Shown piece after piece: positions 12,000 to 24,053 of a stretch of 64,000 nt of DNA (positions are counted from its first letter, which is position 1; each line of letters opens with the position of its first letter). This stretch comes from Aldrovandia affinis (Eukaryota; Chordata; Actinopteri; Notacanthiformes; Halosauridae). The DNA lies in assembly GCA_029706075.1 (NCBI GenBank), contig JAINUG010000132.1, positions 816,001-880,000 of the forward strand. Direction: 5' to 3'. A program made the translations under genes and the position numbers. The notes beneath the pieces were generated by a model, which saw only the letters and a list, made by a program, of their open reading frames with translations, did not search any database and was not told the DNA's origin.

Positions 12000-12699
12000 T
12001 TGTTTTTCTTTTTGTTTATTTTATTGACCTAACAAGCTCTAAATCCAATACTGGGACAGTGACAAATTCAATATTTCTGTTGAAGGAAAACTTAAGTTGT
12101 ATACTTTTAGGAGAACATTTTATTTTGTATTTCAAACTCTGTCTGTTCAAAAGTCTGTATTTTCAGTTTTAGAGCAACATTGTTTTACTAATAGTTAAAG
12201 TGAGACTGTCAGATTTAGCACAAGTGGCAATTGCACTGAAGGTACTTGCCTGTGTTTTGTGGCACAGTTGCTTTTCTGTGTGTAATTTTGCAATATCTTT
12301 TTTACACTGACAGAGCTCGTCTTGGTCTATGTAAAACTGATAGAGCTTGTAAGTCACACGTTTCCAACGGCCTAGGTTCCTGACATCATCGCCAATTCAA
12401 AAAGAAGAATTATGTTGCAAATATTTAGAAATCATTAACACATTTTGGTTAGGGAGTCAACAATATTGTACCACCGTTTGGCTTTTCAGTCTTAGGGTGT
12501 TTGGTCTGTTTCAGCCAATTCAATTTTCATGTTGAATTTCAACGAACTCAGACCTCTGACATATTGTGTTTGGATAATAACATTGATCACATTGGCAAAT
12601 GTTCACGAATGTTTGCCAAATTCAAACATTTCTCATGTGAATGGAAAGGGTTTTTCTTGTCAATAAAATTCATGCTTTTACGCCAAACAAAAAGTTGAT
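12000..12699. other. AT-rich DNA, nothing recognised
   Basis: No supported feature. Confidence 0.5.
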
Positions 12700-13353
12700 T
12701 GTTGTTTATTTTAAATGATTTTAATGTTTTAAAAGATTATTTCAATTTAATTTACCTTGTTGGTTAAACTTAGCTTAATTCGTTATATTTTTGCTTTGAC
12801 TTAGTTAAGTTGGGGGAATCTATTATATCAAGTTCAGTGAACTTATTCAATAACTTGGTAAGATAAGTTGAGAAAATTAACTTTAGTTTTTTAGTTTATT
12901 TATTTGCACACTGGTTTAAAAACAGAGGACATAACAGAAAAAAAAAATATATAATCACATAAACAGTGCAGAATGGGGGCTAGAAACCCAGAGGGGCTTA
13001 TATGGTGCCTTACCTGCATCAATTAAATAAAAGCAAACAGGCAAACAAAAAAAAAAAAAAGCAACAAGCAACAGAAAACAAATAAAAAAAGAAACAAACA
13101 AACAGACAAACTAGATAAAGTTTAGTTGTACATTTAAAAAATAATTTCTACCAAGATGTTTCTGGTTGACTAAACACTTTTTTTAAGTCCATATTATGTG
13201 AAATAAATAGTTGAGTCAATTAATTGCATGGTTGTCGCAACAAGATTTATTTGTGCTGAATAAGCCTAACACTTTATATTTAGACAACTTAACTGAGTCA
13301 AAGCAGAAAGATAACTTGACTAAGTTAAGTTGGGTCAACAAATCATTTTTTAC
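12700..13353. mobile_element. Possible non-autonomous DNA transposon
   Basis: The right edge reads TTTTTTACAGTG, that is CACTGTAAAAAATG on the minus strand, followed by many variants of AACTTAACTNAGTCAA and TTAAGTTG. Both edges of the segment carry this TTAAGTT-rich pattern around an A-rich core with CAAACAAACAAAC runs. This is the look of a common teleost MITE, but I cannot find a clean matching left terminus or a target duplication. Confidence 0.3.
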
Positions 13354-13686
13354 AGTGATGGTGAGTGGGGAGGGGTGAGCCATGATGGAGTGGGAGTGGG
13401 GATGGGGCCTCACACCATTAAACCACTTTCTACCAGTCTTCTGAGCACACAAGCTTAGTTTTAAGGGACTGCGCCCTTGATAGTGTGCTCTCCTCTCAAT
13501 TCTCACCACATCCTCATCTTTTTTGGTTGAGGGTCAACTCTGAGCAGCCTGCTGCAAGCAGCTTGGAGCAGTAATTGCTAAGCTTGAAGTTGATACTCAT
13601 TAGCAGCCATCCCAGCCTGTGCGTTTGCCAGGCTCTGTAAGACATGGCTGTCTCGGGTTGAGAGCAGAGGCAACAGACTCTATCTC

Positions 13687-15789
13687 ATGGGCCTCGAGTT
13701 GGCTTTAATGGCTAAAACTGCCTGTGCAATTTTGTCCAGAATTTCTGAGCTCATATCCCTTGTCACATTTAGAGGTTTCTTAGACTGTTCATATATCTCC
13801 TTGCCCTTCCGCAGTCCTAGTTCTACGTCATATGAAAAGGTAAGTATGTTGAAGGTGGGTGGTCACTGTGCTTCACAGATGTCTTGCAACAGCAGATGAA
13901 GGGCTCCGGGAGGCACCCGAAGAGCTGGACAAAATTGCGGTATCAAGAGAAGAAATGGAGCTTGCATCTGTTTGATCCAGAGTTGGGAGGTTTTCTTCAT
14001 CCCTCATGCCTTTTCCACTGCCAACTCATTAATGTTTGACAAGTTACAAACTTGCAGAACTGCGTTCCCAAAATCTGGGTCCTCATATTGTAATGAGAAT
14101 CCTTTTTTCAGTTGTAACTTTTCTTCAAGTAGAGCAAGTAGGACTGAACTTTTACTCTCCAAGTAACAAAGCATTTCCTCAGAGAAGTTTGTGGAGCCAA
14201 CCAGCCGAATAATGTCTTTCAGGTCCATAAGCATCTCCCAAGACGGTGAATTTTCTGGTATATTTTGCAACCAATCATGAGGGGTAGTAATCGCAAGAGA
14301 GCCCAATTCTCCTTTGCCTTGCCACCTATTGTCTTTCTTGCAAAGCTTGCCTTGGAACTGTTCTGTGGTTTGTTAACCCTATCTGAATCCTTGTGCAGGA
14401 AGATCTTCATATGCTTATTCAGTTCATCTGGTGAATGAAACCTTGTGACCTCACATCTTTCAGACACAAGGACAGCTCTGCAGGTACAATACCTTCAAAA
14501 GTCATGTAATGCATCAGGAGGAAACCCTGCCACTGGATGAATATGACAAGTGCTTACTGAGTACACATTCCACTTTTACACCATTCAAACTCTGCAACAT
14601 GTCACTATGCTTGAGCTCTTCCACAAGGGCATTGTGTACAATGGAAGTCACTGGCCTTGATGTCATTCCTGCTGATCAAACAAAATCTGCAAATTGTCTC
14701 CATTATAGCTCTCTTGGAAGCCTACCAAACCATGGGCCCCTGGGTTGTCTGCACAGAGACAAAATACTGTTCCTTTCACATATTAGTCTAGTGCATCAAC
14801 AAGTACACCTGTCTGCTCCAAAGACTTTATATCCTGAATCAATGGCTCCAGAACAGTCGCAAATCATCACTCTTTCCAAAGACAGCAAGCTGAACTGAAT
14901 GTGGATTAGAGCAACATTTTGTTGGCAAATTTAGAATTACCCAATATACTGCAGTAATCTAATGTATTTTCCTTGAAGTGACCAAAGGGTTACACACTTC
15001 AAATTTGTATTCATAAGACCTGCTCAGCAAAAAGCCTACTCACTTAAAAATACTGACCATCTTGAAAAGATGAAATATCCAGGTACAGATTCTAGAGTAA
15101 ACACTATTTTATCTAAAAAAAATTTGAATGGCTTACTTAGTGTTGAGATGTTGACACATGAACAACATATTTTCTGTGTATCCTGTCATACAGATATTCA
15201 GTAGGCTCAATCACAGAAAAATGTTTCTTGGAGTATGCATTCCTCCTGTCATCAGTGGAGAGTCTGTCCTTCTCTGATGTAGTTAAGAAGAGGGGATTGG
15301 TTTCAAATTTTAAGCTTTTTTCAAAATTTTGAGCAAGTCGATTTTAAGCTTGGTGAGAATCTCTTTTATTTTGAAGAGTATGAGAAATACAAAACATCAC
15401 AGAATTCCTCAAATATTTTCTGAGCTGCACTTTTACAGATATGTAGACTGTTTGCATACACAAGAACAATAATGTGAGCAACATCAATATTCTCCACCTC
15501 ACAGTTGAACTCGCTCTCACTATAAATGTCTTTGAAGTCACACAGATCACAATAAAATGTTACATTTAATTGCCTTCCAGCCCTTTTTGATGTGCGATCT
15601 TATGAGATGTGATTTTAGTGCACCATTTGTCCTGGAGGAGCAGATGCAATCACGGTATCGGCAGGGCCAGTTTGTCACTTGATGACCGTATCCGTGCTGA
15701 AGCCTACAGTGCTTGAGGAGTACTTCAGGACCGGCATGTGAGAATTTGTCATTTTTACATTGCATTTGTACAAGTTGACAACCCATCAA
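13687..15789 (-). pseudogene. Decayed copy of the zinc-finger 'SAMD3-like' teleost gene
   Basis: Pieces appear in the expected order on the minus strand. 15789-15547 gives an open frame with LLKHCRLQHGYG and a C2H2 finger (C-x4-C-x12-H-x4-H in PCRYRDCICSSRTNGALKSH). About 15535-15360 reads CDFKDIYSESEFNCEVENID. 15299-15140 reads NPLFLTTSEKDRLSTDDRRN and HRKYVVHVSTSQ. About 14850-14690 reads EPLIQDIKSLEQTGVLVDAL and ADNPGAHGLVGFQESYNG. 14306-14004 has LKDIIRLVGSTNFSEEM and LQYEDPDFGNAVLQV. 13840-13690 has SYDVELGLRKGKEIYEQ and SSEILDKIAQAV. Stops and shifts separate them, for example after VSTSQH. The family is repeated across fish genomes and has an unknown role; the middle region hints at mobile-element ancestry, but I cannot prove that. 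The copy is broken and probably untranslated. Confidence 0.7.
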
Positions 15790-15988
15790 AATAGAAACAA
15801 AAGTTATGTTAAAACATGACTAGCTACTATGCTGTGAAAAAAATAACTTAGATGCCCTGTTAGCTGTCCCAAACATTATTGCTAATCAGCTTACAACAAT
15901 GTTTGGCAGTGAGAGTAGTCAACAGTTTAACCTTGAGGCACGTATATTCTAGATATTGTAAGGACAGATTTCTCCTCAGCCTGGACTT
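15790..15988. other. Spacer between the zinc-finger remnant and the 22-bp array
   Basis: This lies just upstream of the first exon of the decayed gene on the minus strand. No promoter element that I would defend is visible. Confidence 0.4.
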
Positions 15989-16296
15989 TGATTCACTAAC
16001 ACACAAACTGTGATTCACTAACACACAAACTCTGATTCACTAACACACAAACTCTGATTCATTAACACACAAACTCTGATTCACTAACACACAAACTCTT
16101 ATTCACTAACACACAAACTCTGATTCACTAACACACAAACTCTGATTCATTAACACACAAACTCTGATTCACTAACACACAAACTCTTATTCATTAACAC
16201 ACAAACTCTGATTCACTAACACACAAACTCTGATTCACTAACACACAAACTTTGATTCACTAACACACAAACTCTGATTCACTAACACACAAACTC
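15989..16296. repeat. 22-bp tandem array, exactly 14 units
   Basis: The unit is TGATTCACTAACACACAAAC plus TC, repeated 14 times without any length change (308 bp). Variants are C to T at base 8 (units 4, 8, 10), TT for TG at the start (units 6, 10), and a changed last base (units 1, 12). Units 3-6 and 7-10 share the same variant order, so an 88-bp block was probably duplicated. Confidence 0.97.
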
Positions 16297-18082
16297 AGCC
16301 CAGAGCAGGTACCAGTGTAGAGACCTGGACCGGTGCATCATTATTCAGCCCAGCACCGAGGTGTATGCATCAGGTAACTTAGCAAACACACAACACATGA
16401 GAGCAATACATTTGGCATAAAACACATAGGCGCATAGGTTTACACAACAGCAGGGTACACACTAATCATGATCTTTGAACCCTTTTTCCACCTCATTAAA
16501 TCATCCCTTCCTTACAATATTAATATTGTTCTTACCAGTGTAAACTTGGATTTACACAGTAAAAAAGAGATACGATGAAATATCTTATTTGGGTTTGGTG
16601 ACTAATTTATCCCTTCACGGTTCTCCATGTATTCAGCGGTTACTGTAACTGGGCTAAATATAGGCTACATTTTTCCCAACATTCTCACAACAATAATAAG
16701 CTATTCTATCCGCAGCCGGACACTCACTGTATTTCCATTTATTTATTTTCACTATATCATAAAGACCAAACCTACAGTTTAGCTAGCTACAATTAACTTA
16801 TTTTTGTTTATGTGGACGATGGGTGCTAGTAGTTTGCCTTCTGCTTAGCCAGCTAGCTTGTTATGATTAGTATGGTGTAGATTAAGCTAGACAATGTTAG
16901 ACACAACTACGATTTCCTAAATCGCTTAAGAAAACTTTTCATCACAATTTAATTAAAATGCTTTGTGAAATGAAGTAAAAAGGTTTGCTAGGTATTAGAC
17001 TAGCTAACCACATTTTCATACCTGCTAAGAAAATGTAGCTGCTATCCAGCTAGGCTGATATTATTCTATTTAGCTAATGCAGCTAATTCTAGCAAATCTC
17101 TAATGTAATCTATACTCAAATAATATCACCACGGCTCATTGCTGCAAAGCTTTTCAAAATACCTTTCTGTCAATATATCTAGCTGACCCATGTCGTCTAC
17201 ATCAAGTACGACCCATACCATCTCTAAATGACTTGAGGTTGTCCAACTATGATACCAAGTTCGAATGAGTGATGTTTGTCTGAGGGAGGATTTGCTAAAA
17301 TTGTAGAAGTACCAAAATCAACCCAAGCACACTTTTGGAGAAATAGATCTCAGTTGCTGTTAATCGTTGAGCCAAAACTAAGTTCTCTTCTAGAGCTCTA
17401 TGAAGGACTGAGCAGGTCCAGGAAGGACACCGAAAGGCAGGAGTATATATAAAAAATATTTTATTCTTTACTCAGGATGCAAAAAGGAAACCTGGCCATC
17501 CTACAGAGGTTCTATTACAACTGTGCAAATCTGCAAAAATAGAATAAATAGGGTACAAAACGGTCACTAGATTAATGGTGGGACTGGTACCAGTTTTATT
17601 AAACACTTATAGGCAATAAGTTCATGCAGTATTTCAAATGTGCAGACATCCCTTCTCATGCATTTTGATACAAAGCACAGCACAGCACACCCCAATTATA
17701 CAAACATCAATTCATGTGGAGAAAATATTGCAATACTCAGGCGCAAACATTAAATTACCATTTTATTAAAGTAGCCTCACAATGTTGATAAAATATGAGG
17801 TACACCAGCTTGCCTCTAACACATAACAGACAACTCTAAAAGACCATGCGGGGGTTATTCCACTATAAACCCCCTGGCCAAATAGTGCTACTGCCGTCTC
17901 CAAGCCAAACCTCCTATACGAGTAGTACCACTACATGAAACACACAACGAAACGACCATAGATGGATACAATTTGATCACGTAGGCTGACATTCATTTGG
18001 GAATGGATATCCAGACACTGCTTCAATTCAGAGTTGATACAGCTTGATATATGATACCAGAAACACACGTCATTATTGTGGT
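16297..18082. other. Unassigned DNA
   Basis: TAGCTAGCT-rich stretches lie near 16790-17080. No open frame, repeat family or splice pattern that I can support. Confidence 0.5.
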
Positions 18083-18441
18083 CAGGGCCGGCTCAAGGCA
18101 CAGGCCATACAGGTAGCTGCCTGGGGCGCCATGTCAGCTAGGGGCCCCAGGTCGCCCTCACAAAAAAAAAAAACACACAAAAAAATCACTGGTGGCTGAT
18201 AGAGAGATAGACTTTGTTAACAATTGTGTTAAAAGTGAGTTTTCTTACCATTTTCTCTTATCCTCCCTGTTTAAATGAGACTTTGGTAAGTGATTTGTTT
18301 GAGAAGTGATTTTATTTGAAAAAGAAAATAAAAAAAATCATTTTTGTCTTGAATCCATGGTGATTTCTGATTGATGTTTGTTGGGGGGGCACCCAAATGC
18401 CAATCTCGCCTAGGGAACCAAAATGTGTAGAGCCGGCCCTG
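18083..18441. mobile_element. hAT-type MITE
   Basis: The ends are perfect 12-bp inverted repeats, CAGGGCCGGCTC and GAGCCGGCCCTG. They are flanked by an 8-bp near-duplication, ATTGTGGT on the left (18075-18082) and GTTGTGGC on the right (18442-18449), matching at 6 of 8 bases. End sequence and duplication length fit a hAT element. The 359-bp body has CTGCCTGGGGCGCC and an A-rich tract but no transposase. Confidence 0.85.
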
Positions 18442-18654
18442 GTTGTGGCGTAGCCGCAACGGCACAGGCAGTGAGTGGCTTGCAGAGTGGCAGTCTTGTC
18501 TGCCCCTGGTTTTGTCAAAGAATGAGCCCTGACATACAGATATCACCGGTTTATATGCTACAGTCAATCAGTTACTCCACCCATCATCAACTCAATCTAG
18601 GCGATCAACAATGAAAACAAATTGCCTAACTAAACATTAGAATCAATTCACTTG

Positions 18655-18895
18655 ACATTACATTACATTATGACATTACATTACAGGCATTTAGCAGACG
18701 CTCTTATCCAGAGCGACTTACACAGTTTCACACTTCTTTTACATACAATCCATTTATACAGCTGGATATTTACTGAAGCAATCCAGGTTAAGCACCTTGC
18801 TCAAGGGTACAACAGCAGTGCCCCCACCTGGGATCGAACCTGCAACCTTTGCGTTACAAACACAGTTCCTTAACCATTATGCTAACACTGCTGTC
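18655..18895 (-). mobile_element. tRNA-derived SINE with UnaL2-type tail
   Basis: On the minus strand a tRNA-like head (TAGCATAATGGTTAAGGAAC as box A, GGTTGCAGGTTCGATCCCAG as box B) leads to a body with TTGAGCAAGGTGCTTAACC. Then come the hairpin GCTCTGGATAAGAGC, GTCTGCTAAATG and TGTAA repeats. This layout and tail match the eel UnaSINE1/UnaL2 pair as I remember it. It looks nearly full length. Confidence 0.8.
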
Positions 18896-18929
18896 CTCTA
18901 TCAACAAAACCGTATGGGTTGTAACAGAG

Positions 18930-19086
18930 TTACAGCAGCAGTGCAACAGTGCAGTGAACTGGTTCGGGAACTGGGATTGCAGGTTCAAATCCCAGGTGGG
19001 GCACTGCCGTTGTACCCTTGAGCAAGGTACTTGAATTGCTTTAGTAATAAGAGCATCTGCTAAATGCAAATTTATGTAAATGTAAA
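18930..19086 (+). mobile_element. Same SINE family, opposite strand, deleted copy
   Basis: It has a diverged head, box B GGTTCAAATCCCAGG, then TTGTACCCTTGAGCAAGGTAC. A deletion removes most of the body and half of the hairpin before AAGAGCATCTGCTAAATGC. It lies tail-outward from the copy at 18655-18895, so the two heads face each other. Confidence 0.7.
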
Positions 19087-20674
19087 ATGTAGTCACAGAA
19101 GATACCTGAACCACTAACCAGCACCTCTGACAGTGCTGCGCTGTACCCCTCATTCGAAACCTGCCCCCCACCAAAGATTAGACAATGTTTAATTGTACAC
19201 AATTGTACACAATTGTTGAATTGACAACACCATTAGACAATGTTTCAGTGTGCAGAGAAACCAGGAATGTATTTGCGAGAAAAGACATCAGTCAGAAAAA
19301 TATTTGTTACATTCCAGAACATTTGTGCTTAATTGATTGACTTCAAAAGACTGAGAGTAAATGTAATTCACAATTATGGTAATTAATTCAACACTGAAAT
19401 ATTTAATAATCATATTGAGCCCTTTTTCATAAAAATACATAAATGCATTTTATACTACTACTTTCAGGTAGTTATGCTCTTTTTTCTTCTGCACTTTCAT
19501 ATAATTTTCCGATAGTTAAGCCTGCAGTTCTTTGATGTGTAATTTTATGTAGAAAATGATGAATAATTTTCCAAAATTGCAGTCTGTAATTTCACATAAA
19601 AAAAAAAGATATTATGATGTAAGCCTGTGACATTCTTGTTTTTTATCTTGTGTCTTTTGTATCAATTCATTATTTTCAGTTGTTCGGTCACAAACTATGG
19701 CTTATGTTTTTTTTATGAAGCTGACAAATTAATGCACACATGCTCAGTATTTCTCAGTCTGATGTAGACTAGCACATACATTGTTAGGTGCCTACCATTG
19801 CTTATGCTTTGCACAACTAGGGTTGAATTTCTAGCACTTTTGACAAACTCCCATCTTATTAGAGCCCCTTTCAGAAATTGTGAATGCAAAAAGGTGAGTG
19901 GCCATAATAATACATTTTGTAGCACTGCCTGTATGATTTTTAAATATCCATACTTATTTATTATTATTAATATCTGCTTTTCTTTGGCACATGTACAAAT
20001 ATCGCAGTATTGGCAATGTGAGATCTTTATGTAAGGGTGCCTTATCCTGGATGTCTTGAGGAAACAAATACTCTAATGTAATTAAATGTGCAAAGGAAGA
20101 AAAAAATCAATCAACTAATTTAATTGTCCAGTTTATTTATTTGCTTGATGCCAGCTTTTCTGAAACATAGCAGATACTTCATGAATTCTTTATTCTTCAA
20201 TTTATGCCTCTTCCATACTCTTTTTGGCAGTCCGTTTTCTGCGTTTGATTAAATATGCTTGAATATCATTTCACATTGGCAATTTCAGCTGTATGCCGTT
20301 CCATACCACTTGCTCAGTAATGAAATGTAAGAATTTAAAAATTGTTTGAGAGGTGAGTAGGCTTGCAGAAGTATCATGTCATACCTTATATTTATGCTAT
20401 TTATTGACTTTGGATGAAACAATACACATTTATTAATTCTGATTTCCATGTTTTGGTTTGATGGTACTGTACTGTGTATATAGAGTATCTACTCATTAAT
20501 CCACGACAAGATTACAGAGGAAACTAAAGGGATCTCGTTTTTAAAAGATACACAATCATGGCTTAAATGTATAAGTGATATGCCCTCTCGACAAGTCTAT
20601 GTCAATGTTCAGGAAATAAGGATAGATTTAAATGCCACAGGTCATAGGTGTGAAAGCCCCAATGCACCTGGATA
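19087..20674. other. AT-rich DNA, nothing recognised
   Basis: A short TTGTACACAA repeat lies near 19193-19215. No supported gene. Confidence 0.5.
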
Positions 20675-20872
20675 ATTACTTCTGTGATCTCTTGTGACCT
20701 TCCAGCAAATTCTAACACGTCCAACATGTTCTCTTGCGAATAGCCATAATATTGTAGGAGGTACAGTCCTGCAACATAGATCTCGGGATAAACTTCTTGA
20801 ACAGCCAAAGATTGATATTGAGCAAAATCCAATAGATACTGGCCATTTCGGAGAACATTTAGCATGATGGCA
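20675..20872 (-). other. Exon-like open frame of unknown identity
   Basis: The minus strand from an ATG at 20865 gives about 60 codons of balanced, protein-like composition (MLNVLRNGQYLLDFAQYQSL, then VYPEIYVAGLYLLQYYGYSQ). The frame runs into CAG|GTGCAT near 20675, a possible splice donor. I do not recognise the protein. It could be an exon of a host gene, a remnant of a transposed gene or chance. There is no clear acceptor upstream, and the frame stays open past the donor to 20602. Confidence 0.3.
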
Positions 20873-20939
20873 CATTAAGTAAATGCTTATTAGTTAAGGA
20901 ATTGACTACACGACTACATCAGAAATAATAATGATATTA

Positions 20940-21002
20940 ATCATAATCATAACCATAACCATAATCATAATCAATCATAATCATCATAACCATAATAATA
21001 GT
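20940..21002. repeat. Degenerate ATAATC/ATAACC repeat
   Basis: Imperfect six-base units of CATAAT and CATAAC type over about 60 bp. Confidence 0.8.
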
Positions 21003-24000
21003 AATGTGTTGGGACTGAATTGTACAATTTCAAATGTTCTACGGCATCCTAATTTATAGCTGTGTACTGTGTAAAATCAGTGTTGTACTAATATTCGGCA
21101 TAGTATTGGGACCTCATTTTGTCATTTTTTAGGTTTCATCCTGACTGCAATAAGCCAGTAGTTTTTAAGAACATTTATTAAAATAATTTTCTAATAATTT
21201 TTTATATTAAAAAATGTAGACCCGAGAGTGTTACATAAGCATGCTGTGTCATTGAATACACTGTTTCTGTTTAACTTTTTATATACTTATCATCTCCTGG
21301 CTATTGTACACTATATTAGGAACTTTTACACCAGCATTAACCCCCCCCCATCATTCCACTTTGATTGTTCAGGAAATGGGCCATGGATTTATTTTCCCAA
21401 TCCATAACATCCCTTCCTCCCCAGACTCATTTCCCTATTCTAGTGGTTTGATTACATCACCAGAGGGACTCGTTGCGGTCCACAAGTGCTGTCTTAGAGC
21501 CACGTCCTTAAAACTGTTTATTTTCCTATCTGCAGCCCATTCTGGATATACAGGCATTGCTTGATGATTGCATCATCAACAATTTTATGTGTTTTCTGCT
21601 CACACTAAACTTTGGGGCCTGGAGGGCTACTGAGTGTACTGCGTCGGAGAGGATCATGAAAAATGTACTGCGAGGGGTCAGACAGCAATGCTAATACACT
21701 GCGAAGGAGTTTACAGAGTATTGGCTGCAATCGCATCATCAAACAAACTGGCCCAGATAATGCAGACTAATGTGAATTGCATTACAGGCAAAATAAATGT
21801 CTAGTCCTGGAGGGTTGCAGTGTCTGAATGTTTTCATCCCAGCTGCATATTTAAAGGACATATCAACTTATCTTTCCTTTGCATAATCCCTTATTCAGTG
21901 TGACTTGTATATAGCTCTTATTTAGCATATTATACATTTATTCAATTGAATGTTTACAAATCAGTTTAAGAACATTGCGCATTGGGGCAAGGGGTCAAAA
22001 CTAGGAATTGAGCCTTGAAACGATAAGCCCTTAATAACCAGCCACACTGCCAACCATGCAATAACTATGGTTCTATGAGCCAAGGGGTGATTGCTAGAGG
22101 TCATAAACAGTAACTTACATCTACCACGGGTAGTGATTCTGTTAAGTGGGTTAGTGCTCGAGTTACCACAATACGGGCGCCCCATCTCCTCATTTGCTTT
22201 GCTGTTTGCCTTGCTGAGAATGGTTTGGCCTTGAGACCTAAATAGGTAGAAGGGTAGTTCTGAATTGAAACCTGTCAGGGGACCGCACTCGCCTGACATG
22301 GCCGTGGGTGTGAACGATGACATTTCCTTTCCAAACTCTCGGGTGACTTGAGCGAAAGCCATGCAGAGCTGTGTCACGTGTGGCCCTTGCAGAGTCAGCG
22401 TCTGCGCGGTGAAGCACCGAGTCCACGAGCACCGCAGGACTGAGGCCGTACGCCCCTGTGAGTCACGAGCGTGTCACGGTAGGATGTCTGTGGCCCAACG
22501 TGGTTTGTTTCAGTGGTGGCCAGAGTCAACGTGGTTTGTTTGGGTCACGGTAGGACAGTGGTTTGTTTGGGCACAGTGGATCTGCGTCCTCACCGTTCTG
22601 ACACAGAGTCATAGACGCCATCGACTGCTCCAATGCTGGTGTTAAGGAAGGGAGGCCCAGGAAAACCCTCCCTCTGTCTTTGCCTCATGTCTGATACATG
22701 GAAACACAGTTCTCTAATGCTGCTAGGTCCGTTCAGGTGTGGCAGAGGCCCATGTCGAGACAAATAAGATAGACATGGAGAGTAGGCAGGTTCCTCCTCT
22801 ACTAGGCTGGTGGCTGTGGCTGCACTATGATGCTGTATTTCTCATACTCTGAGCATGAGCACATAGAGGGTATAGAGAGTATGCAGTGGAAACGAGAGGA
22901 ACCCTGGCCAACCTAAGCCCATCCTACTCTAGTGGGATGGAACTCATTTTGCCATTGGCCAGACTCAAAGCAACGCTTTCTAGGCTATAGGACTCAGCCT
23001 GCTATGTTAAGCAATATCGATTCATCTTTGGTAGTTTGCAGTAGTATGAACATCATTATGATTTTTCTAACTGCAATAATCAGTGCCTACAATACTTGTC
23101 ATTCTTGTTATATTGTTACATAGACAGCTTTATAGACAGCATTTTATTTTTTCTTGTATTTTGTAAGTGTAATCCAGCCACTGATCAGTCTGTTTTAAGG
23201 AGAGATTTTCCCTTCTTTACCAGTACAGGCTGTATGTTATTAAACATAATGGTTTATATGTAACAGGTGACAAGAACTCTTACTAATATGTAATTACTAA
23301 GATTCTTAGCTGAATAGTGAGACCCAAACATTCTGTATAACTGGCAAAAATAAACATTCAATTTCAAATCATCACTGTACAAATGTGGCTATAGCTTGTG
23401 GTTAACTCAATATCAAAAACAAATGGCATGCAATCAGGCAGTGATGTAGAATGCCACACACTTTGATTGGCATTGCATGTACAGTACATTAGATTACATT
23501 TCCCAGTAATGTCATATTTCATTATTATCACTATATATATTGTCTTATTTCCTCCTTTGTAAGTTTTGTATAACCGAGGGGGTACAGGGATATTGAGATG
23601 GGGAGCAGGTGGTTTGGGGGTGAAGGATTGTTTGTAGAAATACTTTCCAATATGGCCTTGTTAATCATTGCACTCATAAAATATTATTGGGAACTGCGCT
23701 GTATTAGAAATGCAAATATATTCCATCATATGTAATCAGTTTGTGTTGTGCTCTATTGAACATAATTAGAAATAGTTTTATTTTACTTCCGTCGTGCTAC
23801 CTAGCATGTAATCACAGTATGAAACCATTTTGTCCACTTGGTTTCCCACATCGTAAATCTTCTACATATGCATATTGTTTTCTATCTAAGACAATGCAAT
23901 AACTGTTCAATATTGAACAAATTAAGTATAAATCATGTAGTGTGTCCAATAGATTACTAACATTAGTTCTGTGATCAGCACATCTGCAGAACAAATTCAC
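21003..24000. other. Unassigned DNA
   Basis: The only longer frames, near 21961-22432 (-) and 22361-22645 (+), overlap on both strands in a GC-richer patch and have no domain. A CpG-richer stretch lies at 22270-22480. I see no gene. Confidence 0.5.
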
Positions 24001-24053
24001 TGCAGATTTGAGTGTGATAAGCTGCAGATTTTAGCGTGATAAGCTGCAGATTT
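24000..24053. repeat. Short 22-bp tandem repeat, about 2.5 units
   Basis: The unit AGCTGCAGATTTTAGCGTGAT is repeated with small changes (GAGTG for TAGCG in the first). Confidence 0.85.

Noticed and set aside
14509-14898. A 129-codon plus-strand frame
   Set aside because: The opposite strand carries the recognisable middle part of the zinc-finger family; this frame is its shadow.
15989-16296. CRISPR-like array
   Set aside because: The repeats are contiguous 22-mers without spacers, in vertebrate DNA.
21961-22645. A GC-richer patch with frames of 94-138 codons on both strands
   Set aside because: No domain, no splice pattern and no homology that I can name; frames on both strands are expected in such composition.
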